Assembly (NCBI RefSeq): GCF_006715485.1
Contig: NZ_VFNH01000002.1
Coordinates: 930,001-994,000 of the forward strand
Direction: 5' to 3'
Origin: Herbaspirillum sp. SJZ107
GTDB lineage: Bacteria; Pseudomonadota; Gammaproteobacteria; Burkholderiales; Burkholderiaceae_D
Length of the DNA: 64,000 nt
The translations under genes and the position numbers were made by a program. The notes beneath the pieces are model-generated. The model was not told where the DNA came from. It worked only from the letters and a program-made list of their open reading frames with translations, and did not search any database. This document shows, piece after piece, positions 23,051-30,648 of this stretch; position 1 is the first letter of the stretch, and every line of letters starts with the position of its first letter.

Positions 23051-26000
23051 ATGGATCCAGAAAAACAAAGCCAGGCCGGGCCGTCCTCCGCTGTCGAGGC
23101 CGGCCTGCCTTTCCCGGTGGTCGGCATCGGCGCTTCGGCTGGCGGTTACGCGGCCCTGATGACGCTGCTGCAGAACATGCCGCCCAGCCCCGGCATCGCG
23201 CTGGTGGTGATCCTGCACCTGGCAGCGGACGAGCCGAGCGCGGCCGACAAGGTGCTGCAGCGCGGGACCGGCATGCCGGTGGTGCAGGTGACCCATACCA
23301 TGCCGATCCTGCCCGACCACGTCTATGTGATCCCGCCCGACCGCAGCCTTGCCATGCACGACGGCCACCTGGTGCTCGACCAGCTCGAGCGCAGCCGCGG
23401 ACGGCCGGTGGCGATCGACCTGTTCCTGCGCACGCTGGCGACGGCGCACAAGGAGCGCGCGGTCGGCGTGGTGTTGTCCGGCATGGGCTCGGACGGCACC
23501 GCCGGCCTGGCCTGCATCAGGGAGATGGGTGGCGCCACGATCGTCCAGCTGCCGAGCGATGCCGAATACGGCAGCATGCCGCGCTCGGCCATCGAGGCCG
23601 GCATGGCCGATTTCGTGCTGGCGGCCAGCGCCATCCCGGCCAGGCTGGCCGAGCTGCGCGACCTCGCCAACGTCATCCGCGACCGTGCCCTGCACGGTCA
23701 GGTACTGGACGGCGTCCCGCTCGACCTCGGGCCGTGGCCCGAACACACGCTGGGCGAGGTGCTGGAGGTACTGCGCGAGCGTACCGGCCACGATTTCACC
23801 CACTACCGGCGGCCCACGCTGCTGCGCCGGCTGGAGCGGCGCCTGCAGGTGCGCGGCATGCCCGACCTGGCCGCCTACCGCGAGGTGCTGCGGCGCGATT
23901 CCAGCGAGCCGCGCGCGCTGCTGAAGGACCTACTGATCGGCGTGACCAGTTTCTACCGCGACCCCGAAGCTTTCGAGGCGCTCGACCGGCTGGCGCTGCC
24001 GGCGCTGTTCCAGCCCGGCCGGGCGGCGCCGCGCGCCTGGGTGGCGGCCTGCTCGAGCGGCGAGGAAGCCTGGACGGTGGCGATGCTGCTGGCCGACCAG
24101 TCCGCGCGCAGCGGGGAAGGGCAGACCTGGCAGGTATTCGGGTCCGACCTCGACGAGCACGCGATCGACGTCGCGCGCGCCGCCACCTATCCGCTCGCGA
24201 TCGCCGAATCGGTCCCGGTGGCGCAGCTGCAGCGCCACTTCACGCTGGAAGCCGGGGAGTACAAGGTGCGCAAGGCGCTGCGCGACCAGGTGCTGTTCAC
24301 GCGCCACAACCTGCTGCACGAGCCGGCATTTTCGCGGCTCGACCTGATCAGCTGCCGCAACTTCCTGATCTACCTGAACCTGGAAATGCACCGCCACCTG
24401 CTGAAGCAGTTCCACTTCGCGCTGAACCCGGGCGGTATCCTGATGCTGGGCAGCGCCGAGTCGGCCGACGCGGCCGCCGACCTGTTCGAGCCGGTCGATG
24501 CGGCGCAGCGGATCTACCGCGCGCGGCCGGCGGCGGCGCACACGCCGGCCGGGCCGTTCGCACGCGCGGCGCGGACGGCATGGGCGGCGCAGGCGGCGCC
24601 GGGACCGGACGGGCCGGTCGCCCTGGAGGCGGACGGCGGCGCGCCGGCGCGGGTGCAGCGGCGCGGGCGCCTGTTCTCGTTTGCCGAGATCCACCTGCAC
24701 AAGGCGGCCGAACGGGCGCCGCCCAGCATCCTGCTGAACGCGGACGCCGACATCGTGCACGTCTCGGAACGCGCTGCGCGCTTCCTGCGCCCCGGCGGCG
24801 GCGAGCCGACCCGCGAACTGGCGGCGCTGGTGCTGCCGCCGCTGCAGCTGGCACTGCGCGCCGCGCTGTTCCAGGCGCGCCGCAGCGGACGCCAGGCCGC
24901 CAGCGGGCCGGTGAGCTACGAGGGCGGGGACGGCATCCATGCGGTCGACATGCAGGTGCTGCCGTTCCGCGATCCGCATGCCGAGGGCGAACTGCTGCTG
25001 GTCGAATTCCACGAGCCGCCGCCGGACGGGGCGGACATGGCGGATGTGCCCGCGGCGCATGTGCCGCTCGAAGACGGTGCCCTGCTGCGCCAGCTCGACG
25101 AGGAGCTGCGCCACGCGCGCCGGCAGCTGCGGGACACGATCGAGCAGGCCGAGGTGTCGAGCGGCGAGATGCGCATCGAGGCCGAGGAAATGCAGACCAC
25201 GATCGAGGAACTGCGCGCCGGCGCCGCGTTGCTCGAGCACGGCCGCGCGGAGCTGCTGTCGGCCAACCAGGAACTGGCGGCCGACAACCGGGAGCAGCGC
25301 CTGCGTGCCCAGGAGAGCAGCAAGGCGCACGACGACCTGGCCAACCTGGTCGCCTCCAGCGGCGTCGCCACCATCTTCCTCGACCGCGACATGCGCATCC
25401 TGCGCTACACGCCGCGCATCGCCGATTTCTTCAACGTGCTGCCGTCCGACGTCGGCCGGCCGCTGCTGCACATCACCAACCGGCTCGACTACCCGCGCCT
25501 GGCCGAGGATGCGGCGGCGGTGTTCGACACCCTGCAGGCACTCGAGCGCGAGGTGCGCAGCAAGGACGGACGCGACTACATCGTGCGCGTGCACCCGTAC
25601 CGCACCACTTCCGACCGCATCGAGGGCGCGGTGATGAGCTTCTTCGACATCACCAGCCGCCGCGCCGCCGAGGACGCCTTGCGCGCCAGCGAAGCGCGCC
25701 TGTCCTCCGTATTCGACAGCCTGCCGCTGGGGGCCTGCGTGATGGCGGCGGACGGCGTGATGCTGATGTCGAACCGGGCCATGCACCGCTACCTGCCGAC
25801 CGGCATCATGCCCTCGCGCGACCGCGAGCGCGGCGACCGCTGGCGTGCCTGGCACGCCGATGGGCGGCCCCTCGAATTCGCGGACTTTCCCGGCGCCCGG
25901 GCGCTGCGCGGCGAACGCGTGGTGCCCGGTATCGAGATGCTGTACCGGCTGGACGATGGCCGCGAGATCTGGACCCAGGTCGCCTCGGCGCCGGTCAGCG

Positions 26001-26497
26001 ACGATACCGGACGCTGCACCGGCGAGGCGACCGTCGTCATCGCCGACATCGATGCCCTGAAACGCACCGAAGCGACCTTGCGCGAGAACGAAGCCCGCCT
26101 GCGCAGCCTGATCGGCAGCCTGGCGCTGGCGCTGTGGGAAGCGGATGCGGACGGCATGATCGTGGAAGATTCGCCGAGCTGGCGCGCCTATACCGGGCAA
26201 ACGCCCGAGGCATGGCTGGGTGAGGGCTGGCTGGATGCGGTCCACCCCGAAGACCGCGAGCGGGCCGGCCGCCAGTGGCGCGACGCCGTGGCGCGGCGCG
26301 GCGTGGTGGATGCCGTGTTCCGGCTGTCCCGGCCGGAAGGCGGCTGGCGCTGGACCCGGGTACGTGCCGAACCGCTGTTCAACATCGACGGCAGCGTGCG
26401 CAAATGGGTCGGCATGAACGTCGAGGCCGGGACCGGCGTGGCGGGCGGCACATCGGCACCGGCCGTGGCAAAATCGTTCCAACCCGACAGGAGCTGA
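23051..26497 (+). CDS. CheB-CheR fusion with coiled coil and PAS domains
   Basis: About 1148 residues from this ATG (another in-frame ATG lies at 23018; neither has a good ribosome binding site). Order: a CheB methylesterase domain (about 20-205) with GIGASAGG, ILHLA and GMGSDG holding the Ser-His-Asp triad; a CheR methyltransferase domain (about 225-490) with SFYRDPEAF and SCRNFLIYLNLEMH; a Glu-rich coiled coil (about 680-770); then about three PAS segments to the end. No receiver, kinase, GGDEF or other output domain is present. Such fusions adjust receptor methylation or sense signals through PAS. It has no che gene neighbours here. Its stop overlaps the next start by one base. Confidence 0.88.
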   Translation: MDPEKQSQAGPSSAVEAGLPFPVVGIGASAGGYAALMTLLQNMPPSPGIALVVILHLAADEPSAADKVLQRGTGMPVVQVTHTMPILPDHVYVIPPDRSLAMHDGHLVLDQLERSRGRPVAIDLFLRTLATAHKERAVGVVLSGMGSDGTAGLACIREMGGATIVQLPSDAEYGSMPRSAIEAGMADFVLAASAIPARLAELRDLANVIRDRALHGQVLDGVPLDLGPWPEHTLGEVLEVLRERTGHDFTHYRRPTLLRRLERRLQVRGMPDLAAYREVLRRDSSEPRALLKDLLIGVTSFYRDPEAFEALDRLALPALFQPGRAAPRAWVAACSSGEEAWTVAMLLADQSARSGEGQTWQVFGSDLDEHAIDVARAATYPLAIAESVPVAQLQRHFTLEAGEYKVRKALRDQVLFTRHNLLHEPAFSRLDLISCRNFLIYLNLEMHRHLLKQFHFALNPGGILMLGSAESADAAADLFEPVDAAQRIYRARPAAAHTPAGPFARAARTAWAAQAAPGPDGPVALEADGGAPARVQRRGRLFSFAEIHLHKAAERAPPSILLNADADIVHVSERAARFLRPGGGEPTRELAALVLPPLQLALRAALFQARRSGRQAASGPVSYEGGDGIHAVDMQVLPFRDPHAEGELLLVEFHEPPPDGADMADVPAAHVPLEDGALLRQLDEELRHARRQLRDTIEQAEVSSGEMRIEAEEMQTTIEELRAGAALLEHGRAELLSANQELAADNREQRLRAQESSKAHDDLANLVASSGVATIFLDRDMRILRYTPRIADFFNVLPSDVGRPLLHITNRLDYPRLAEDAAAVFDTLQALEREVRSKDGRDYIVRVHPYRTTSDRIEGAVMSFFDITSRRAAEDALRASEARLSSVFDSLPLGACVMAADGVMLMSNRAMHRYLPTGIMPSRDRERGDRWRAWHADGRPLEFADFPGARALRGERVVPGIEMLYRLDDGREIWTQVASAPVSDDTGRCTGEATVVIADIDALKRTEATLRENEARLRSLIGSLALALWEADADGMIVEDSPSWRAYTGQTPEAWLGEGWLDAVHPEDRERAGRQWRDAVARRGVVDAVFRLSRPEGGWRWTRVRAEPLFNIDGSVRKWVGMNVEAGTGVAGGTSAPAVAKSFQPDRS

Positions 26498-27003
26498 TGA
26501 TGCGACGACGGACCATGATGATTGCCGCCATGCTGTCGGCCGCGATGGCCGCGAGCACGGTCTATGGAGAAGAAACGATGAATGTGCATACCAGCCTGAG
26601 CGTGGACGCCAGGCACGAGAAGGTGCTGGTGACCTTCAAGATCGAGAACCGCGGCGAGCGCCGCGTGGGGCTGCCGCGCACGATCGCGTCGGCCGACGGC
26701 CTGACCGGCCAGCTGTTCGAGCTGCATGCGCTGCCCGGTGGCGAAGAGGTGCCCTACATCGGGCCGTGGGTCAAGCGCGGCCCGCCGACGGCGGCCGACT
26801 TCTTCGAGCTGGCGCCGCATTCGGCGCACACCCATACCATCGACATCACGCCGTTCTACGACTTCAAGCCGGGGCAGCACAGCTACGAGATTCGTTATGC
26901 GGGCGAGGCGCTGGGCGACGTCAAGCAGCTGGAGGCGACCAGCCCGCTGCAGACCGAGGCGGTGCGCTTCAGCCACGCCGCCCCGGCCAGGGCAGAACAA
27001 TAG
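26497..27003 (+). CDS. Secreted stand-alone homologue of the M35 protease N-terminal region
   Basis: The ATG at 26497 shares one base with the previous stop and has ACAGGAG upstream. The 168-residue product has a signal peptide (MMRRRTMMIAAMLSAAMAAS...). The mature part matches residues about 33-140 of the M35 protease encoded on the other strand 12 bases further on. Shared landmarks are VTFKIENRG against VVTITNTSG, the VPYIGPWVKRGPPTAADF block against VPYLGRMVKRAPPAPDDY, and YEIRYAGEAL against YSIRYRDGVL. The catalytic part is absent. It may be a trans-acting pro-region, chaperone or inhibitor of the protease. This role is inferred; only the similarity is seen. Confidence 0.75.
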   Translation: MMRRRTMMIAAMLSAAMAASTVYGEETMNVHTSLSVDARHEKVLVTFKIENRGERRVGLPRTIASADGLTGQLFELHALPGGEEVPYIGPWVKRGPPTAADFFELAPHSAHTHTIDITPFYDFKPGQHSYEIRYAGEALGDVKQLEATSPLQTEAVRFSHAAPARAEQ

Positions 27004-27015
27004 CCGGGACGGCCT

Positions 27016-28104
27016 CTAGCGCAAGTCCTGGTGCGGCGTGTTCTCGCCGAAGTACTCGTGCGAATCGGCGTTGTCGATCGCCCGCTCCGGATTGCCCGCC
27101 GCCAGCGCCGCCGCCGCCTCGTGCCCGTAGGCCCAGTCGCCGGTGCCGGCCACCACCGTGAAGTGGCTCATCTCGTGCACCAGCGTGCCGCCCTTGGAAT
27201 CGGTGCCGGTCATGGGTGCGCTCCAGAATGCGTTGCACACGTGGATCTTGTACGGCTGGTTCGGGTAGACATAGGCGTAGTAATCCTCGCGGCAGCCGCA
27301 GTCGACCGTCACCGGCTTGCCCGCGAACGCTTCCCCGATTGCGGTGAAGTGGCGCGCGACGGTGGCCGTGCGCGCCGCGTCGACCGCGCCGAACCAGCCG
27401 CTGTAGCGCGGCCCCTGCGTGCCCTGCAGGTAGGCGCCGGCATCCTGCGCCATCGTTTGGGCCGCCTTGAACGCCTCGGTGACCGACTGCTGCTGCGGGT
27501 TCGAGCACTGGCTGAAGCCGAGAGCGGCGCCACCCTGCGGCAGCGGTTCCGGCGCCGCCATGCCGCGCGGCAGGCGCCCGGCGATGTACACCGAAGCCGC
27601 CGGAAGGGCCGGCTCGGCCAGCGCATGCGCCGGGGCATAGCTCGACGACGGCTTGCCGAACAGCTGCAGCACGCCGTCGCGGTAGCGGATGCTGTAGGCG
27701 CCGGTGACGTCCATCCGGTACAGCGCCGACAGCTCGACCCGCACGCTGCGCGAGGCCCCCGGCGCCAGCGCGATGTAGTCGTCCGGCGCGGGTGGGGCGC
27801 GCTTGACCATGCGTCCCAGGTAAGGCACCGGCTGGCCGTCGCGCGTGACCTCGAACAGTGGCGCCTCGACCGCGCCGAAGGGCGTCTGCCACTTCAGCAG
27901 GTAGGCGGTGGCGCCGGACGTATTGGTGATGGTCACCACCACCGCCACTTCGTCGCTCTTGCCCAGGCTGGTGCGCTCGGGCGTCACGGTCACCCGCACG
28001 CCACCCGCCGCCGGTGCTGCCGGTGCTGCCGGCGCCGCCTCCGCCATCGATGCCAGCGCAGCCACGGCGGCCAATGCGGCCGCAGCCATTTGTTTGCCGA
28101 CCAT
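27016..28104 (-). CDS. Secreted M35-family (aspzincin) metalloendopeptidase
   Basis: The ATG at 28104 has a perfect AGGAGG upstream, so longer in-frame starts are rejected. The 362-residue product has a signal peptide, an Ala/Pro-rich stretch, an N-terminal beta-rich pro-region-like part (about 33-140) and a C-terminal catalytic domain. HEMSH at 310-314 with GTGDWAYG (Asp323) forms the aspzincin zinc site. Paired cysteines (CSN, CGC, VCNAFW) are probably disulphides. The ending resembles peptidyl-Lys metalloendopeptidases. It is exported and probably digests extracellular protein. The convergent neighbour encodes a free copy of its N-terminal region. Confidence 0.88.
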   Translation of the reverse strand: MVGKQMAAAALAAVAALASMAEAAPAAPAAPAAGGVRVTVTPERTSLGKSDEVAVVVTITNTSGATAYLLKWQTPFGAVEAPLFEVTRDGQPVPYLGRMVKRAPPAPDDYIALAPGASRSVRVELSALYRMDVTGAYSIRYRDGVLQLFGKPSSSYAPAHALAEPALPAASVYIAGRLPRGMAAPEPLPQGGAALGFSQCSNPQQQSVTEAFKAAQTMAQDAGAYLQGTQGPRYSGWFGAVDAARTATVARHFTAIGEAFAGKPVTVDCGCREDYYAYVYPNQPYKIHVCNAFWSAPMTGTDSKGGTLVHEMSHFTVVAGTGDWAYGHEAAAALAAGNPERAIDNADSHEYFGENTPHQDLR

Positions 28105-28434
28105 GTCGACCTCCTGTCGCGTGATGAATGAATCCCCGTTGTAGAAGGAATCCGACGCCGTTGTATTGCCTGATCGCAATAATCATCGCGCCTGGCCGGT
28201 GTGGCAATGCTGTTAGTGCTGCACAGCCACAACACTCCCGACTGTTGGTTGTAAAGATTGCTCGATGCAAATGCAATAAATGGATAGAATGCAAAGATGC
28301 AGAACGCTAACAAATCTTTCGCATAAGAATTCTTCGGTTTCCATGAGCATCGCGCCTGGCCAAGCACGCAGGCGCCACCGTTGCCAGGCTTCGACTTCCG
28401 GATTCGCCCCTCCGAGCGCACAACGCTCGACGAC
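28105..28434. other. Divergent intergenic region between the M35 protease and the first c-di-GMP gene
   Basis: About 330 bases. It holds the protease ribosome binding site at its left edge, a TGTGGC-N20-GCCACA inverted repeat around 28210-28242, and an AT-rich stretch (28250-28340) with TAGAAT as a possible -10. No convincing complete promoter and no gene is seen. Part of the right end may be coding if the next gene starts at the TTG at 28381. Confidence 0.5.
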
Positions 28435-30648
28435 ATGACCCTGCCGCCGTGCTGGCGCGGCGCCAACCTGGTTACGATTTTGAATAACGATGCACAAGGC
28501 GGCCATGAGCCGGCCAGCGGTATCAGTACAGCGGTGGCCCACACCATGGCCGACACGGTGCTGCAATACCAGAACTACCTTGAACAAGTGATTGGTGGCA
28601 TGCCGGCCGGCCTGATCGTGGTCGACGCCGCACGCCGTGTGCTCTCGATCAACCGCACCATGAGCGAGATGCTGGGCGTGCCGGATGCGGTCATCGCCGC
28701 CCATCCGGCGCTGGAAACGCTGGTCCCGAGCACCGAGCTGATGCTGCGCATGGCAACCGCGCTGGCCACCGGCGAGCCGCAGGACGGCGTGCCGGTCGCG
28801 CTCGACGGCGCGGCACGCGACGGCGGCCGGCCACGCTGGTTCGAATTCAATATCCGGCGCACGCGCCAGGCCAGCGGCGACCTGCTGCTGCTGATCGGCC
28901 AGGACGTGACCTTCCGCCGCCAGGCGCGCATGCGCCTGCAGGAAAGCGAAGCGTTTTTCCGGCTGACCTTCAGCCAGGCCGCGATCGGCATCGCGCTGCT
29001 GTCGCGCGAGGGGCGCTTCCTGCGCGTGAACCGCAAGCTGTCCGACATCGTCGGCTACAGCGAGATCGAACTGTTTCAGCGCTTCTTCCACCAGGTCACG
29101 CATGCCGACGACCTGCACGAGGACAGCGCCATCATGGCCACCCTGGCGGCCGGCGAGATCGGCGACTTCCAGCGCGAGACGCGCTACGTGCGCAAGGACG
29201 GGTGCATCGTGTGGGTGGCGCTGAGCGCGTCGACGATGCGCGATGCGGCGTCCGGCCAGCTGCGCCTGATCCTGGCGGTCGAGGACATCTCGCGCCGCAA
29301 GGAAGCCGAGGCGGCGCTGCTGCGCATGGCCAACCACGACGCGCTGACCGGGCTGCCCAACCGCGCGCTGCTGCAGGACCGCCTGGCCCATGCATTGTGC
29401 AAGGCCCAGCGTAAAAGTTCGGGAGAAATGCGCCGCCAGGTGGGCGTGATGTTCATCGACCTCGACCGCTTCAAGCACATCAACGACAGCCTCGGGCACG
29501 AGGCCGGCGACCAGCTGATCATCGAGATCGCGCGCCGCCTGTCCGGCAGCCTGCGCGAGAGCGACACCGTGGCGCGCCAGGGCGGCGACGAGTTCGTGGT
29601 GGTGCTGGACGACCTGGCGGCGCCGGAAGACGCCGCGCTGGTGGCCCAGAAGGTGCTCGACCGCCTGTTCCAGCCGCTGGTGCTGTGCGGCCAGGAAGTG
29701 TTCCCGACCGGGAGCATCGGCATCGCCATGTACCCGCACGACGGCGAGGACAGCGCCGCGCTGCTGAAGGCAGCCGACAGCGCGATGTACCGCGCCAAGG
29801 CGATCGGCGGCAACCACTATCACTTCTATGCCGCCGACATGGGCATCCAGACCCAGGCCCACCTGCGTCTCGAGACCGGGCTGCAGCGCGCCCTGCTGAA
29901 CGACGAGTTCGTGCTGCATTACCAGCCGCAGGTGGACACCGCCAGCGGCCGCATCGTCGGCCTGGAAGCGCTGCTGCGCTGGCAGCCGCAGGGCGGGGCG
30001 CTGGTGGCGCCGTCCGACTTCATCGCGCTGGCCGAGGAGACCGGGCTGATCGTGCCGATCGGGGAGTGGGTATTGATGACGGCGCTGCGCCAGCAGGCAT
30101 TGCTGGCGCGGCGCGGCTTTGCGCCGCTGCGCATGAGCGTCAACATGTCGGCGCGCCAGTTCCGCCAGCCGGATCTGGCCGGCCGGGTCGCGCGCCTGCT
30201 GGCGGAGGCCGGCTGCGAAGCGTCCTGCCTGACGCTGGAGATCACCGAAAGCGTGCTGATGGACAATCCGGCCGCCGCCGAGACCATGGCGCGCCTGGCG
30301 GCGATGGGCGTGCAGCTGGCGATCGACGATTTCGGTACCGGCTATTCGAGCCTGTCCTCGCTGCGCCGCTTCCCGATCCACAGCCTCAAGATCGACCGCT
30401 CCTTCGTCGCCGGCATCGGCGGCGATGACGCCCATCTCGACAATGCCGCCATCGTCACCGCCGTGATCGCGCTGGCACGCTCGATAAAGCTGGACGTGAT
30501 CGCCGAAGGCGTCGAAACCGCCGGCCAGCAAGCCTTCCTCGGCGCCCACGGCTGCCACCGGATGCAGGGCTACCGCTTCAGCCGGCCGCTGGCCGCACCC
30601 GCACTCGAGTCCATGCTGCACGCCCAGCTGGAGGACGCGGCGGCATGA
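28435..30648 (+). CDS. PAS-PAS-GGDEF-EAL c-di-GMP enzyme
   Basis: About 737 residues from this ATG; a TTG at 28381 and an ATG at 28543 are alternatives, and the start is not settled. No membrane segment is seen. Two PAS domains (about 45-150 and 170-285) precede a GGDEF domain with an intact RQGGDEF motif at about 381-387, and an EAL domain with EAL at 511-513 and later DDFGTGYSS. Both active sites look complete, so it could make or degrade c-di-GMP, with PAS domains sensing the signal. It overlaps the next gene by four bases (ATGA). The flagellar setting and the PilZ brake at 60525 suggest a motility output. Confidence 0.9.
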   Translation: MTLPPCWRGANLVTILNNDAQGGHEPASGISTAVAHTMADTVLQYQNYLEQVIGGMPAGLIVVDAARRVLSINRTMSEMLGVPDAVIAAHPALETLVPSTELMLRMATALATGEPQDGVPVALDGAARDGGRPRWFEFNIRRTRQASGDLLLLIGQDVTFRRQARMRLQESEAFFRLTFSQAAIGIALLSREGRFLRVNRKLSDIVGYSEIELFQRFFHQVTHADDLHEDSAIMATLAAGEIGDFQRETRYVRKDGCIVWVALSASTMRDAASGQLRLILAVEDISRRKEAEAALLRMANHDALTGLPNRALLQDRLAHALCKAQRKSSGEMRRQVGVMFIDLDRFKHINDSLGHEAGDQLIIEIARRLSGSLRESDTVARQGGDEFVVVLDDLAAPEDAALVAQKVLDRLFQPLVLCGQEVFPTGSIGIAMYPHDGEDSAALLKAADSAMYRAKAIGGNHYHFYAADMGIQTQAHLRLETGLQRALLNDEFVLHYQPQVDTASGRIVGLEALLRWQPQGGALVAPSDFIALAEETGLIVPIGEWVLMTALRQQALLARRGFAPLRMSVNMSARQFRQPDLAGRVARLLAEAGCEASCLTLEITESVLMDNPAAAETMARLAAMGVQLAIDDFGTGYSSLSSLRRFPIHSLKIDRSFVAGIGGDDAHLDNAAIVTAVIALARSIKLDVIAEGVETAGQQAFLGAHGCHRMQGYRFSRPLAAPALESMLHAQLEDAAA

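Noticed and set aside
28251-28282. Possible sigma-28 promoter (TAAAGATT ... TGCAATAA) before the first GGDEF-EAL gene
   Set aside because: The spacer is 12 rather than 11 bases and the -10 part shares only five of eight positions with GCCGATAA; not strong enough to call.
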